The notes: a model not told the origin generated them from the letters alone. Positions 46,486-55,913 are shown, counted from the stretch's first letter. The stretch: DNA of 64,000 nt from Alphaproteobacteria bacterium (GCA_024742605.1 JANSYC010000005.1:34532-98531), one strand, 5' to 3'. Numbers and translations are program-made.

Positions 46486-46854
46486 GGTGTCCGCCCAATC
46501 CCTAAACCGTGTCGCCTCGACCGCGTCCAGCCTCGTCGGAGACGCTGATGGGCGTCTTCGATGCCCCGTGGGGTGACGATGCGCACGTCACCGCGCATCA
46601 CCAACCGTATAACGATGACGACATAATCCGCTAACGCTTCGTCGGAGACCGCCTGTCGAAGGCTCATCACCACTCTTCCGCCGCTGTGCTTCCGGACGCA
46701 CAAGAGCTCCGCGGGAACGGCAGAGCTTTTTGGATTTAGTGAATTGATATTGTTTGCAAATTCCGGATTCGGGGGCTGGGTCTGTTGAGGCACCTACATT
46801 GAAGCTCTTGGCCTAGGCTGTGGTCAGGGGCCGCAAGGTATTCTGACGCGTCGG
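46486..46854. other. intergenic region upstream of the BASS gene
   Basis: About 370 bases. A minus-strand frame from ATG 46667 (66 codons, SDEALADYVVIVIRLVMRGD) ends inside the BASS start and has a moderate GGAAGAG site, but I recognise no family and do not call it. An imperfect dyad GAATTG...AAATTC lies near 46740-46765. Nothing else is convincing. Confidence 0.4.
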
Positions 46855-47844
46855 TCATTCCCATTCCATCTGTTCGAACACTCGGCCGGCGTTGCGGGTG
46901 GCGAGTTGTTCGAAGGTGTCGAGATGGGCATAGGGCGATTGGTCTACGTAATAGGCGCCCGCGAGGTCTCCGCCATTGTCGATATGCTCTCTAATCTTGC
47001 CGCGAAGATAGATAAGATAGTCCTTCGTATAGCGGCGCACCTGATCCACGTTTGTCGGATGCCCGTGGCCTGGGATGACGTAAGTCGCCCCTAGCGGCTC
47101 AAATCCTGTATCCCAGCTCTGAAGCCAGGCAGCGGTATTGGTATCCTCGAAGATCGGCAGCATGCGTTCGTGAAACGCCATATCGCCCGAGATCACCAAG
47201 CTCTGCTCCGGCAGCCATACGACCACATCTCCCGGCGAATGCGCCGGGCCAAGATTGAGGACTTCAATCGGAAAAAGTCCGAAATCGACGACATACTCAT
47301 CCGCGAAGGTCTCATGAGGCAGGACGACACTTGTCTTGGCCGCTTTCTCCTTCTGGATCCGCTCGGCAGCAGCAAGGCTGTCATAGCCGCCTGCGCCAAA
47401 GCTTGCTGCGGCCTGCTCCTGGGCAATGATCTTGACGCCTTGGGCCTTCCAGTACGAATTCCCCAGCATCGCGTGGCCCTGGCCATTTTCATTGACGACC
47501 AATCGCACCGGCTGATCGGTGACCAGCTTGATCTCCGCATGCAGCGCCTCGGCCAGTTGCCAGGACGCGCCGCCGTTGACCACCACCACGCCATCGCCGG
47601 TCAGAATGAAGCTGAGATTGTTGTTGTGACCGCCGTTCTCATAGGTTGGAGGGGCGGTGGCACCGATTGCCGAGAAGACGTCGGGGATCACCTCTACCGG
47701 TTTCGCGTAGAGTGGGGAGGCCGGGTACTGGTCGGGGATATCCTCACTTGCCCGAACAGCATCCGCCAGCAGAACCATATGCATCAGAACCGTGCCCAAA
47801 AGACCTGCCGCAAGGGCTTTGCGGACTGCCCGATCTTTGCTCAT
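46855..47844 (-). CDS. periplasmic metallo-beta-lactamase-fold protein with altered metal motif (SoxH-like position)
   Basis: A 329-residue protein with a signal peptide (LAAGLLGTVLMHMVLLADA). The fold is evident from NNNLSFILTGDGVVVVNGG, LNLGPAHSPGDVVVWLP, LVISGDMAF and YVIPGHGHP, which hold the later metal residues His, Asp and His. The first ligand motif, normally HxHxDH, reads NENGQGHAMLGN, so the usual histidines are Asn and Gln. ATG 47844 has AAAGGAG seven bases upstream. It ends the sox transcript, where Paracoccus has the beta-lactamase-fold SoxH. Likely a thiol-ester or sulfur-compound hydrolase, or a non-catalytic binder. Confidence 0.82.
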   Translation of the reverse strand: MSKDRAVRKALAAGLLGTVLMHMVLLADAVRASEDIPDQYPASPLYAKPVEVIPDVFSAIGATAPPTYENGGHNNNLSFILTGDGVVVVNGGASWQLAEALHAEIKLVTDQPVRLVVNENGQGHAMLGNSYWKAQGVKIIAQEQAAASFGAGGYDSLAAAERIQKEKAAKTSVVLPHETFADEYVVDFGLFPIEVLNLGPAHSPGDVVVWLPEQSLVISGDMAFHERMLPIFEDTNTAAWLQSWDTGFEPLGATYVIPGHGHPTNVDQVRRYTKDYLIYLRGKIREHIDNGGDLAGAYYVDQSPYAHLDTFEQLATRNAGRVFEQMEWE

Positions 47845-47879
47845 GACGGCTCCTTTAGCTCTGGTTTGTCGTCTTGCAT

Positions 47880-49454
47880 TCACTGGTTCCCAAGGGCGAC
47901 AGGAGAGAACAGCACATCGGCGATAAGGCGATCGACCGGGGCAAAATCATCGGTGAGAATGATCGGTTCCTTTCCCAGGTCCGCAATCAGGCGAGCGGCG
48001 CTCTGCTGGGTCCACCTGCGCTCAATCCCATAGACCGCCTCCAGGGAAACCGACGGTTCCATGGTCCTGTGGGCGGCCACAACCACATAGGTTTGCCGGC
48101 TATCCGCCGGCGCCGGCTGGTCCTGAGGAAGGTCCTCGACCCAAATATCCACCGCCTCAAAATCCAATGATAGGGTTGCTGCGATCGAGGCAATGAGAAG
48201 GGGGCGAGCGGCCCCGTCAACCACATTTATCACGTAGAAGCCGTTCCCGTTCAGCCGCTCGGAGACCGCTTGATTGAACTCCCGGCTGACCAGATGGGTC
48301 GGGATCGAAATATCGTGAAACGCATCGCCGAATATCACATCGAAAATCGGTTCCCCCGGAAGCGATTGCAGCAGGTTCCGCGCATCCGTATGCCGGATTT
48401 CGAGCGCCGGATGGTCCGGATCCAACCACAGCGCCCGCTCTGCAACCTCTGTCACCTTTGGATCGATCTCCGCCACCATCAGACGGGAATTGGGAATGGT
48501 TGCAGCCCACGATCGAGGCAGCGTATAGGCGCCGCCACCGACGAAGAACGCCGACAGCCCGTCCTCCGCAACGCCACCTGCAAACCGGGCCCGCGTGAAC
48601 TCGTCGACAAAATGGATGTAGGGACTGTAGAGCAAGCTCGGATCGTCACGATCATTGATGCCGTGCACCAGATTATCGAGCACCATCAATGTACTTGGTC
48701 GTCCGACGACCGCCGAGAAATCGTCGGTCTGGATGCAGAAGTAGTCGCTCTCGACCCGGCATTGAGCGGCGAACGCCCCCTGCCCCGCCCCGATCAATCC
48801 CATCCCGCCACCAAAGATAACGACGCTGAAAGCCGCAGCCATCATCTCCCTCCGTCCTGCGAGGGTGGCGCAGGTCACCGCCAGCAGCGCATAGAGCCCC
48901 GCCACCGCCATCACGGTTCCGGAAGATCCAATCCAAGAGATGAAAAGGTATCCGCTGGACAACGTACCGAAGATGCTTCCCAAAGTGCCCAGGGCATACA
49001 TGCGCCCAACGATCGGTCCGGTCCGATCTGGGGCGACATCGACAGCCAGCTTCGTGATGATCGGCGCCACGATGCCGACAAACAGGCTGGGCAGCAGGAA
49101 CAGTGTCGTCGTCAATATGATTACGATGCTTATCGGGTTGAGCGCACTCTGTACCAGCCCCAAGGCAAGCGCCCGTAGCGCAACCAAGGCCAACAGGGTG
49201 GTCAGCGCCGCCAAACTCAGTGCAATGGCCAATCGGATGACCCCGCGACGCCGATCGACCTCCGCGCCTGCGAGCCGCCCCCCGATCCAATGGCCGACCG
49301 ACAAGCCCGCAAGCACGACGGCGATTATCGCCGTCCAGGTATACAGAGACATGCCAACATAGGGGGCGATCAGCCGGCCTGCGACGATCTCAAGGATCAA
49401 TCCGCCAGCCGAAGCCAGAAACAGCACGAAACCAAGGATGCCCTGCAGGACCAT
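47880..49454 (-). CDS. fused membrane (MFS-like) and spermidine-synthase-like protein
   Basis: A 524-residue protein. The first about 230 residues hold seven or so hydrophobic helices (LILEIVAGRLIAPYVGMSLYTW through LLAVTCATLAG). The rest is a spermidine-synthase-type Rossmann domain: FFVGGGAYTLPRSW near 305, MVAEIDPKVTEVAE near 330 and FDVIFGDAFHDISIPTHL near 380. The residues for decarboxylated SAM and putrescine are not clearly conserved, so polyamine synthesis is not assured; related fused proteins have no known role. It stands between the DsrE-like and beta-lactamase-fold genes at the end of the sox unit. Confidence 0.85.
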   Translation of the reverse strand: MVLQGILGFVLFLASAGGLILEIVAGRLIAPYVGMSLYTWTAIIAVVLAGLSVGHWIGGRLAGAEVDRRRGVIRLAIALSLAALTTLLALVALRALALGLVQSALNPISIVIILTTTLFLLPSLFVGIVAPIITKLAVDVAPDRTGPIVGRMYALGTLGSIFGTLSSGYLFISWIGSSGTVMAVAGLYALLAVTCATLAGRREMMAAAFSVVIFGGGMGLIGAGQGAFAAQCRVESDYFCIQTDDFSAVVGRPSTLMVLDNLVHGINDRDDPSLLYSPYIHFVDEFTRARFAGGVAEDGLSAFFVGGGAYTLPRSWAATIPNSRLMVAEIDPKVTEVAERALWLDPDHPALEIRHTDARNLLQSLPGEPIFDVIFGDAFHDISIPTHLVSREFNQAVSERLNGNGFYVINVVDGAARPLLIASIAATLSLDFEAVDIWVEDLPQDQPAPADSRQTYVVVAAHRTMEPSVSLEAVYGIERRWTQQSAARLIADLGKEPIILTDDFAPVDRLIADVLFSPVALGNQ

Positions 49455-49483
49455 TGTTCAGCCCCGTTTCCGTGCCATACGCA

Positions 49484-49987
49484 CTACGGCCGGACGATCG
49501 TCCAGCCTTTCTCGTTGAGTTCGATCAGGGTGACCACACCTGCCGGAACGGTCTCCGCGTGCGCGATGATCGGTACGGATTTGCCCTCGTTCTTTTCCAT
49601 AGCGGTGATCGTATTGCCGCACGCTATGAAGGACACGTTGGGCATGCTGGCATCGAATCCTGCCACCCGCTTCCTGATGTTGTCGGGTGCCGTATCGGTC
49701 CGCAGGATGTGCAGGCCTTTGTTGAAGGCCACGATCACGATCTCAACCTCCTCGCCAAACTCGGAATAGTGCCGGGAGACATTGGAAGCGACGTTGAGAA
49801 CGGTGTTCATTTTCTGCGGATCGTCATCGCTGATCTGCAGGACAAGGCGGTGGATGCCGTCTTGCGCTGAAACGGGTGCGGAGGTCAGGCCGCCGATCAA
49901 AATGAGCGCCATCGCCAGAACAACAGCGAACCTTACGCCGCATCTGGCGCTGTTCACGGCACCATGTCGTGCGAATGAAAGCGTCAT
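49484..49987 (-). CDS. secreted DsrE-family protein
   Basis: A 167-residue protein with a signal peptide (VVLAMALILIGGLTSAPVSA). The mature domain of about 125 residues has the DsrE/DsrF flavodoxin-like pattern: HRLVLQISDDDPQKMNTVLN, VEIVIVAFNKGLHIL, VSFIACGNTITAM. The cysteine in FIACGNT is at the usual sulfur-accepting position. Such proteins bind or relay sulfur; a periplasmic form beside the Sox genes suggests sulfur carriage. A putative SoxR operator lies just upstream (50033-50047). Confidence 0.85.
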   Translation of the reverse strand: MTLSFARHGAVNSARCGVRFAVVLAMALILIGGLTSAPVSAQDGIHRLVLQISDDDPQKMNTVLNVASNVSRHYSEFGEEVEIVIVAFNKGLHILRTDTAPDNIRKRVAGFDASMPNVSFIACGNTITAMEKNEGKSVPIIAHAETVPAGVVTLIELNEKGWTIVRP

Positions 49988-50032
49988 CAGTCTTCTCCCT
50001 CATGGCCGGGGTCTCTCGCCCCTTTTCGCGTT

Positions 50033-50047
50033 AATATTCGCATATTC
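50033..50047 (-). promoter_or_regulatory. putative SoxR operator, upstream of the DsrE-like gene
   Basis: AATAT-TCGC-ATATT is a perfect inverted repeat in an AT-rich patch directly after soxD and about 45 bases before the DsrE-like start. It matches the site at 57946-57959 at 11 of 14 positions. ArsR-type sulfur regulators (SoxR, BigR) bind AT-rich dyads of this kind. Confidence 0.5.
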
Positions 50048-51096
50048 TATTGGCCTTTGCCCTCGGCCTGGAGATAGGCGGTGAGGGCCGCGAGATCTTC
50101 GTCCTTCTTCAACCCGCCGAACGCCATTTTCGTGCGTTTGATCAGTCCTTTCGGGTTTTTCAGGAACGTGGTCAGACTATCCTGATCCCAAACCAAGCCG
50201 TCCTGACCCGCTGCCACCATGTCTTTGGAATACTTGGCAAAGCCGTCCGCCGATCCGGCCGTGCGACCGAACACGCCGTTGAGATGCGGGCCCAGTTTGT
50301 GCTTCGCGCCGTCGCCAACCGCATGACAGGCGGCACATTTCCGGAACACTTTGGCGCCTTCGTCGATCAGTGCCGGGTCGGGTGCTGCAACGGATGAGAG
50401 TTGAACGGTCCCGTCCGTGCCGGGTTGCGTGTTTTCAGTGGTTTCAGCGGTCCGGTGTTTGGATGTCGGATCTTCGGGGGTGACATCAACCACTTGGGCC
50501 CGTGCCGTGATCTCCACGTCGGACTTGCAATCGGCCATGCAGATATTGTCTGCGGTCCAGGTTTCCGTCTTGGCCCGGTCGTCGGGAAAGAACCCCTCCG
50601 CATTCGGCATCTTCACCGTCTTGAAGGTTTCGCGGTCCAACACGAACCCATCGTCGACCAGATCGTTGAGATAGAGGATGTAAGCTGTGAGCGCATAAAC
50701 CTCGTCGGTTTCCAAGGATTGCGCGTCTCCGAACGGCATAGCCCGGTGCACATAATCCCAGACCGTCGACAGATACGGCCAATACGATCCGATCGTCTTA
50801 ACCGGGCGCGCACGGACCAGTGTTCCCTGCCCACCTGCCAGCACCGGCCACCGCCCGATCCCCTCACCGAAATCGCCGTGGCACATGGCGCAACGCTCGG
50901 TATAGATCGCCTCGCCGTCCAGCGCGGAACCGGAGCCTTCGGGCAGGCCGACACCGTCCGGTCTCACGTCGATGTCCCAAGCCACCACTTCATCGGCGGT
51001 TGCCGGTCGCCCAAGCCCGTAGGTCTCGGCAGAGGCCGCACCAGCGAGCAGGAGCGAAGCGGCCGCGATCACGAAGGCCTTAGGAAACTTCAACAT
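50047..51096 (-). CDS. soxD: SoxD diheme cytochrome c, sulfane dehydrogenase subunit
   Basis: A 349-residue periplasmic cytochrome with two heme sites, CAMCH near residue 65 and CAACH near 250. A signal peptide (AFVIAAASLLLAGAASA) precedes them. Together with SoxC it forms the sulfane dehydrogenase that oxidises the sulfane sulfur bound to SoxY. ATG 51096 overlaps the soxC end by 17 bases and has GGGGAGG upstream. The linker between the heme domains is rich in Thr, Glu and Asp. Confidence 0.93.
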   Translation of the reverse strand: MLKFPKAFVIAAASLLLAGAASAETYGLGRPATADEVVAWDIDVRPDGVGLPEGSGSALDGEAIYTERCAMCHGDFGEGIGRWPVLAGGQGTLVRARPVKTIGSYWPYLSTVWDYVHRAMPFGDAQSLETDEVYALTAYILYLNDLVDDGFVLDRETFKTVKMPNAEGFFPDDRAKTETWTADNICMADCKSDVEITARAQVVDVTPEDPTSKHRTAETTENTQPGTDGTVQLSSVAAPDPALIDEGAKVFRKCAACHAVGDGAKHKLGPHLNGVFGRTAGSADGFAKYSKDMVAAGQDGLVWDQDSLTTFLKNPKGLIKRTKMAFGGLKKDEDLAALTAYLQAEGKGQ

Positions 51097-52366
51097 TCTC
51101 CGCCTCCCCGTTCGCAGTGACATGCCACGTCTGAATTCCGTTGTTGTGGTAGATCGAATTCTCGCCGCGAACGGCCCGCAACTCATTCTTGGTCGGCTGA
51201 ACGTAGCCAGTGCTGTCGACCGCCCTTGACTGCAGCAACAGCGGTGCGCCGGTCCAATCGAACTCGAAATAGAATCGGTGCATCGACCTGTCCCAGGACG
51301 GCCCGTCCAATCGGGCCTGCTGCCAGTTTTTGCCGCCGTCCAGGGTGACGTGCACCTCTTTGATGGTGCCGTGCCCGGACCAGGCGACCCCGGTCAGCAC
51401 GGTGTGCCCTTTGCCGTGGGCGATCGGCGCCTGCGGGCTTGGGTTGGTGATGACAGATTTCGCATCCATCTCCCAGGTGAAGCGCCGCGCTTTGCCGTTG
51501 GCGAACAGATCGGTGTATTTCGAGGTTTCCTCGCGCTGCTGCCAGGGCTGATCGCCGATCTCGATCCGGCGCAACCACTTGATCCACATATTGCCTTCCC
51601 AGCCGGGTACCACAAGCCGGACCGGGTAGCCCTGCTCGGGCCGCAGCGCCTCACCGTTCATGGCGAAGGCGACCAGGCAATCATCCAGGGCCTTTTCGAT
51701 CGGGATCGACCGGGTCATGGCAGAGGCGTCCGCTCCCTCGGCGAGGAGCCATTTGCCGGTCGTCTTCAGACCGGCTTCCTCCAGGATCGTGCGCAGCGGC
51801 ACGCCGGTATACATCACGTTATGGATCATGCCGTGGGTGAACTGGCAGCCGTTCAGCTGTGCTCCGCGCCATTCCATGCCGCTGTTGGCGGCACATTCCA
51901 GGAAATAGGCGCGATTCACCCGGGGGAACCTTTTGAGATCCTGCAGCGTGAAAACCAGTTCCCTATCGACCAGCCCATTGATCATCAGTCGGTATTTCGC
52001 AGGGTCAACCTCCGCGATGCCGCCGTGATGCCGCTCAAAACACAGTCCGTTCGGGGTGATCACCCCGTCCAACTCGTGCAGTGGGGTGAAGTTGACCGAG
52101 CTGACCGGATCGGCCGTCAGCCACTCGACATTCCGACGTCGCACATGCGCTTCGAATTGTGACGGCGTCCCGTAGGGCCGTGCATCGACACCCTCGCCCA
52201 GCTGATTGGCCCAGGGCTGTATTTCGAGAATGGCCGGATCACCACTCTTAGCGAGCGCCGGGACCGCCGCCAAAGCGCCACCGGTGATCAACCCACCTTT
52301 GAGAAACGCGCGCCTTGATGTCGACACCGAGGGTTTCTTAGGAGATACGGGTTTCGTGTCGGTCAT
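51080..52366 (-). CDS. soxC: SoxC molybdenum subunit of sulfane dehydrogenase
   Basis: A 428-residue sulfite-oxidase-family protein. A Tat signal (SRRAFLKGG) is at about 18-26. The molybdenum-binding cysteine is in YFLECAANSGMEW near residue 158. Typical wording follows (GEALRPEQGYPVRLVVPGWEGN; WLRRIEIGDQPW) and a C-terminal dimerisation domain near 310-420. Works with SoxD in the periplasm on SoxY-bound sulfane. Its presence means complete oxidation of thiosulfate to sulfate without sulfur globules is expected. Confidence 0.95.
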   Translation of the reverse strand: MTDTKPVSPKKPSVSTSRRAFLKGGLITGGALAAVPALAKSGDPAILEIQPWANQLGEGVDARPYGTPSQFEAHVRRRNVEWLTADPVSSVNFTPLHELDGVITPNGLCFERHHGGIAEVDPAKYRLMINGLVDRELVFTLQDLKRFPRVNRAYFLECAANSGMEWRGAQLNGCQFTHGMIHNVMYTGVPLRTILEEAGLKTTGKWLLAEGADASAMTRSIPIEKALDDCLVAFAMNGEALRPEQGYPVRLVVPGWEGNMWIKWLRRIEIGDQPWQQREETSKYTDLFANGKARRFTWEMDAKSVITNPSPQAPIAHGKGHTVLTGVAWSGHGTIKEVHVTLDGGKNWQQARLDGPSWDRSMHRFYFEFDWTGAPLLLQSRAVDSTGYVQPTKNELRAVRGENSIYHNNGIQTWHVTANGEAENVEVS

Positions 52367-52380
52367 TTTCCACTCTCCCT

Positions 52381-54072
52381 TCAGCCACCAGCCATACGAA
52401 CGGCGGTATTCGGCTTCATGCTCACCGTGCCCTGGCGCGCGATGTAGCGTTCGATAAGGTCGTAAATCGGCGGTCCCTCCGTGCCTTCGTTGACCGAAGC
52501 CCAGCCGGATACGATGTAGGTCTTGTCGGGGTTGATTGCCTCGCCGGTCTTCAGGAGCACCATATCTGTGATGCGTTCTCCGATCGGCTTGCTCACGTCG
52601 ATCGTGTAGCCCATACCGCCGACCCGAACCATGTCGCCGCCTTGCTGATAGTAGGGATCGGGGTTGAACAGATTGTCGGCAACGTCCTCCATGATCGTAT
52701 GGATGAAGGCACCGGTCATCTCGCTGCGATAGACATTCGGATAGGTCATCGCGGTTGCGGAATAGATGTCCTCACGGGTGATGTCCTGACCCGGCAATAG
52801 GCTCGGGCCCCATCGGAACCCCGGAGACAGCGCGATATCCGCCTCCCTTTCCTCCAAAAGCGCTTGGCAGATCAGATCGTCCCAAGTCCCGTTGAAGTTG
52901 CCGCGCCTGTACAGCAGGGACTCCGTTTTACCGATCACAGCTGCCAGATCCTCGGCGAACGGCGCCCTCTGTGCATCGACCAACGCGCTCAGCTCCGGAT
53001 CCGGTGCGATCACATCGGCAAGCACCGGGATCAGCCGATACTTGAACCCTTTCACACCGCCTTCGCGCACATCCAAGTCGAGTCGAGAGACGAACTTGCC
53101 GTGGGAGCCCGACGCAACAATCAGCGTGTCGTTCACGACCACCGGCTCGGGCAGGGCATCATGGGTGTGCCCGGACAGGATCACATCGATGCCGGGCAGC
53201 CGACGGGCCATCTTGCGGTCCACGTCAAAGCCGTTATGCGAGAGCAAGACGACGAGTTCCGCACCTTCGGCCCGAACCTGGTCCACCACCTCCCGCATCC
53301 GTTCTTCCCGGATTCCGAAGGATAGATTGGGGAACATCCAGCCCGGATTTGCGATCGGCAGGTACGGAAAGGCCTGGCCGATGACCGCAACCTTTACGCC
53401 GCCGCGCTCGAATATCTTATGACTTTCGTAGGCCGGTTCGTTCCATTCGGAGTCAAAAATATTCGCGCCCAGGAACGGGAACTCCAGGCCATCGACGATC
53501 TCGGTCACCCGATCGATGCCGTAGGTAAACTCCCAATGCGAGGTCATCGCATCGGGTTTCAGCGCGTTCATGACATTGACCATATCCTGGCCTTGGGTCT
53601 TCAACGCCGTCATCGAACCGTGCCAAGTGTCGCCGCCATCGAGAAAAAGCGCATCGGGGCGATCGCTGCGGATGGACTTCAAGATGGTCGAGATCCGGTC
53701 GAAGCCGCCGACCCGACCGTACTCTTGCGCCATTGCCACGAAATCGACCGACGACAGCGCGTAGGCTTCGGGCGTTCCGGACGTCAGACCATAAGCCTCG
53801 AGAAACGCCTCGCCCGAGATATGCGGGGGTTTGCCCGCCGCTTCACCGACGCCGATATTGATCGACGGCTCGCGAAACCACACAGGCTTCAGCTGTGCAT
53901 GACAATCGGTCAAATGCACCAACGTCACATTGCCCGTGGTTTCAAAATCCAACAGCTGATTTTGAGTCAGTTTCTGCTGAGCCGACAGTTTGGCCCAGTT
54001 CCCGAACCCGCTCACACCGACGATGGCCGATGCCGCGAACGATGTCTGAAGGAAATCCCGACGCGATAACAT
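52381..54072 (-). CDS. soxB: SoxB thiosulfohydrolase
   Basis: A 563-residue dimanganese enzyme of the 5'-nucleotidase superfamily that releases sulfate from SoxY-bound thiosulfate. A Tat signal (SRRDFLQ) starts at residue 3. Metal-site motifs are HLTDCHAQLKP near 62, LDGGDTWHGS near 140, LLSHNG near 280 and LSGHTHDA near 300. ATG 54072 is chosen for the Tat signal. It lies between soxC (14 bases) and soxA. Confidence 0.96.
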   Translation of the reverse strand: MLSRRDFLQTSFAASAIVGVSGFGNWAKLSAQQKLTQNQLLDFETTGNVTLVHLTDCHAQLKPVWFREPSINIGVGEAAGKPPHISGEAFLEAYGLTSGTPEAYALSSVDFVAMAQEYGRVGGFDRISTILKSIRSDRPDALFLDGGDTWHGSMTALKTQGQDMVNVMNALKPDAMTSHWEFTYGIDRVTEIVDGLEFPFLGANIFDSEWNEPAYESHKIFERGGVKVAVIGQAFPYLPIANPGWMFPNLSFGIREERMREVVDQVRAEGAELVVLLSHNGFDVDRKMARRLPGIDVILSGHTHDALPEPVVVNDTLIVASGSHGKFVSRLDLDVREGGVKGFKYRLIPVLADVIAPDPELSALVDAQRAPFAEDLAAVIGKTESLLYRRGNFNGTWDDLICQALLEEREADIALSPGFRWGPSLLPGQDITREDIYSATAMTYPNVYRSEMTGAFIHTIMEDVADNLFNPDPYYQQGGDMVRVGGMGYTIDVSKPIGERITDMVLLKTGEAINPDKTYIVSGWASVNEGTEGPPIYDLIERYIARQGTVSMKPNTAVRMAGG

Positions 54073-54206
54073 GCCTTTCGGCTCCCATGATTCTAGAACG
54101 CACCGCACCAGCCTGAAGCCACACCGCTTCAGTCAAAGCTGTTCAATGCATAGGCTTCCGGCAAAATCCCGAGCGGCCCCGAATTCGGGCGGCTCAGGAT
54201 TTCGAG

Positions 54207-55049
54207 TTAGTTTCGCAGCGACGGGGTCTCGACCGACAGGCCTTGGCCGCGCGAGGCGAGATACAGTTCCAGTGCGGTAAACTCGTCCGAGCCGCGCTTG
54301 TAGGGGGTCGCCCGGATGTTATCCATACACCCTTTGAACCGGCGATGGATCGAGCCCATCCCCTGCCATTTCATGCGGTAAACCGGGAAACCGTTGGTCT
54401 GACCCTGACTGAGATGGTCCGCCCGGATCATATTGCCGTAGTTCGTCTCGTGGCAGTTCGCACACGCCATATCGAGTTGTCCGACACGGGTGTAATACAG
54501 CTCCTTGCCCTTCTCGTACCACTCGGCGACAGGGCCGTCGGTCGCCACATTGACAGGCATACCCCGTGACTGAAGGCCGATATAGGAGGTCATCGCCAGC
54601 ATCTCCTGGCTTTCCCACTTCCACGGCTCAGCCTTCTGATGCTCCTCGCGGGACCAGTTGATGTGATCCTCAAGCGTGAACAATGTGGCTTTGCCTTCGT
54701 GCCATTTCGGCATGCTGGCCCGCAGGCCTTTCATGCTTTCCGACGCGTCTCCATGGCAATCCGCACAGGACTTACCCTCAGCCCCGTCAACCCGAGACCA
54801 CAGCTCCTCACCGTATTCGGCAAAGATCATGGCGGGGTTTTCGAAATCATCGGTCTGAAGTTCCTGGGTTTCATTGCTGCGGAACCGCCATCCGGAGATG
54901 ATCTCGGCCAGCGGGGAGTCCGCCGGCGCATCCAGTTTGGTGACAAAGGTTTCCCCATCAATCACCAGTTCCGAATCTTCGCCCGCAAACGCCTGCCCTG
55001 CGGACAAGGCGAGTGTCGCGGCTAAACTTAAAGCGACCAGCGTTTTCAT
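54207..55049 (-). CDS. soxA: SoxA diheme cytochrome c
   Basis: A 280-residue periplasmic cytochrome. It has a signal peptide (LVALSLAATLALSAGQAFA) and two heme motifs, CADCH near residue 93 and CANCH near 196, so it is the diheme form. The cysteine in FKGCMDN near 240 is the active-site heme ligand that forms the persulfide. With SoxX it couples thiosulfate to SoxY. The adjacent order soxX-Y-Z-A is standard. Confidence 0.95.
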   Translation of the reverse strand: MKTLVALSLAATLALSAGQAFAGEDSELVIDGETFVTKLDAPADSPLAEIISGWRFRSNETQELQTDDFENPAMIFAEYGEELWSRVDGAEGKSCADCHGDASESMKGLRASMPKWHEGKATLFTLEDHINWSREEHQKAEPWKWESQEMLAMTSYIGLQSRGMPVNVATDGPVAEWYEKGKELYYTRVGQLDMACANCHETNYGNMIRADHLSQGQTNGFPVYRMKWQGMGSIHRRFKGCMDNIRATPYKRGSDEFTALELYLASRGQGLSVETPSLRN

Positions 55050-55077
55050 CTTGGTCCTCCCTTCAGGAACCCGCCGT

Positions 55078-55410
55078 TCAAGCGACGGTTATTTTCTTTT
55101 CGATGTCGTAAACGGACCCGTCATCGTCGGTCCATTCGAACCGCATGATCCCTGACTCCGGTACAGCGACCACGAACTCGATGTATGGGTTGGCCGCGAC
55201 CGCGGGCAACAGATCCGCTGAGAACGCGAGTTCGCCGTTAAAGGTCGCCACGAACTTGTTGATGATCTTCCGTGGGATCAGTTCACCGGTTTTGCGGTCT
55301 TTCCGCTGTCCGGATTCCATCGGGTGACTTATCAGAGTCTTGATCGTGATCGCTTCACCGGCTTTCGCCGTGCCTGGAACCTTCACGCGGGGTTTGATAT
55401 TGGCAGCCAT
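55078..55410 (-). CDS. soxZ: SoxZ sulfur-carrier partner
   Basis: A 110-residue immunoglobulin-like beta protein that pairs with SoxY. It starts MAANIKPRVKVPG and contains IKTLISHPMESGQRKDR, FVATFNGELAFSADLLPAVAANP split over two strands, and FEWTDDDGSVYD at the end, all typical of SoxZ. No signal peptide; it is exported bound to SoxY through the Tat route. ATG 55410 is chosen as the family start. Confidence 0.95.
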   Translation of the reverse strand: MAANIKPRVKVPGTAKAGEAITIKTLISHPMESGQRKDRKTGELIPRKIINKFVATFNGELAFSADLLPAVAANPYIEFVVAVPESGIMRFEWTDDDGSVYDIEKKITVA

Positions 55411-55433
55411 TTTTCTGTTCCTCCCTTGGTCCG

Positions 55434-55856
55434 TCAGCCGCCGCAACCGCCGATGGTGACCTTGATTTCGCGCCGTGCCATTGCGGTCGAACCGTCCGCC
55501 ATCTTGGCGACCGCGACCACGTCCTGGGTCTTGGCCAAGCGGATACGGGTCGACGCCCGGCTTTCCGGGTTCATCTTGGTGAAGTGGAAGGTTCCGACGC
55601 CGGGGTTCGGATTGCCCGCCGCCAAAAGCATGATGGAGGTTGCACCGGCGGCGGAGACTTCGATCGGCACCGTATTGCCGTTCTCGGCGATTTCCGGGGC
55701 GCTGATGTCGACCCCGCCCGTCTTCGGCATGCCACCAGCGAATTTCTTGATCGCCGCTTCGACGGCGTCGTCGCTCGCATAGGCGGGAAGCTTGATGAGC
55801 CCGGCGGCCCCAAGACCCGCAGCAAGAGCGAAAAGATCACGCCTGCTTAACTTCAT
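55434..55856 (-). CDS. soxY: SoxY sulfur-carrier protein
   Basis: A 140-residue carrier with a Tat signal (LSRRDLFALAAG) and the hallmark C-terminal GGCGG whose cysteine carries the sulfur intermediates. The mature domain holds PAYASDDAVEAAIKKFAGG and KTQDVVAVAKM as in other SoxY proteins. ATG 55856 is chosen; the 11 residues upstream in frame spoil the Tat signal. It directly precedes soxZ on the minus strand. Confidence 0.96.
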   Translation of the reverse strand: MKLSRRDLFALAAGLGAAGLIKLPAYASDDAVEAAIKKFAGGMPKTGGVDISAPEIAENGNTVPIEVSAAGATSIMLLAAGNPNPGVGTFHFTKMNPESRASTRIRLAKTQDVVAVAKMADGSTAMARREIKVTIGGCGG

Positions 55857-55913
55857 GTGCGTCCTCCATCGGTATCTTCGACCTCTCACGCGGAGCGCGG
55901 GTCTGTTTTTTGT

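Noticed and set aside
46479..46667. Small minus-strand frame upstream of the BASS gene
   Set aside because: It has a moderate ribosome site but no recognised family, ends inside the next gene and is basic with a low-quality C-terminus; kept only as a note in the intergenic entry.
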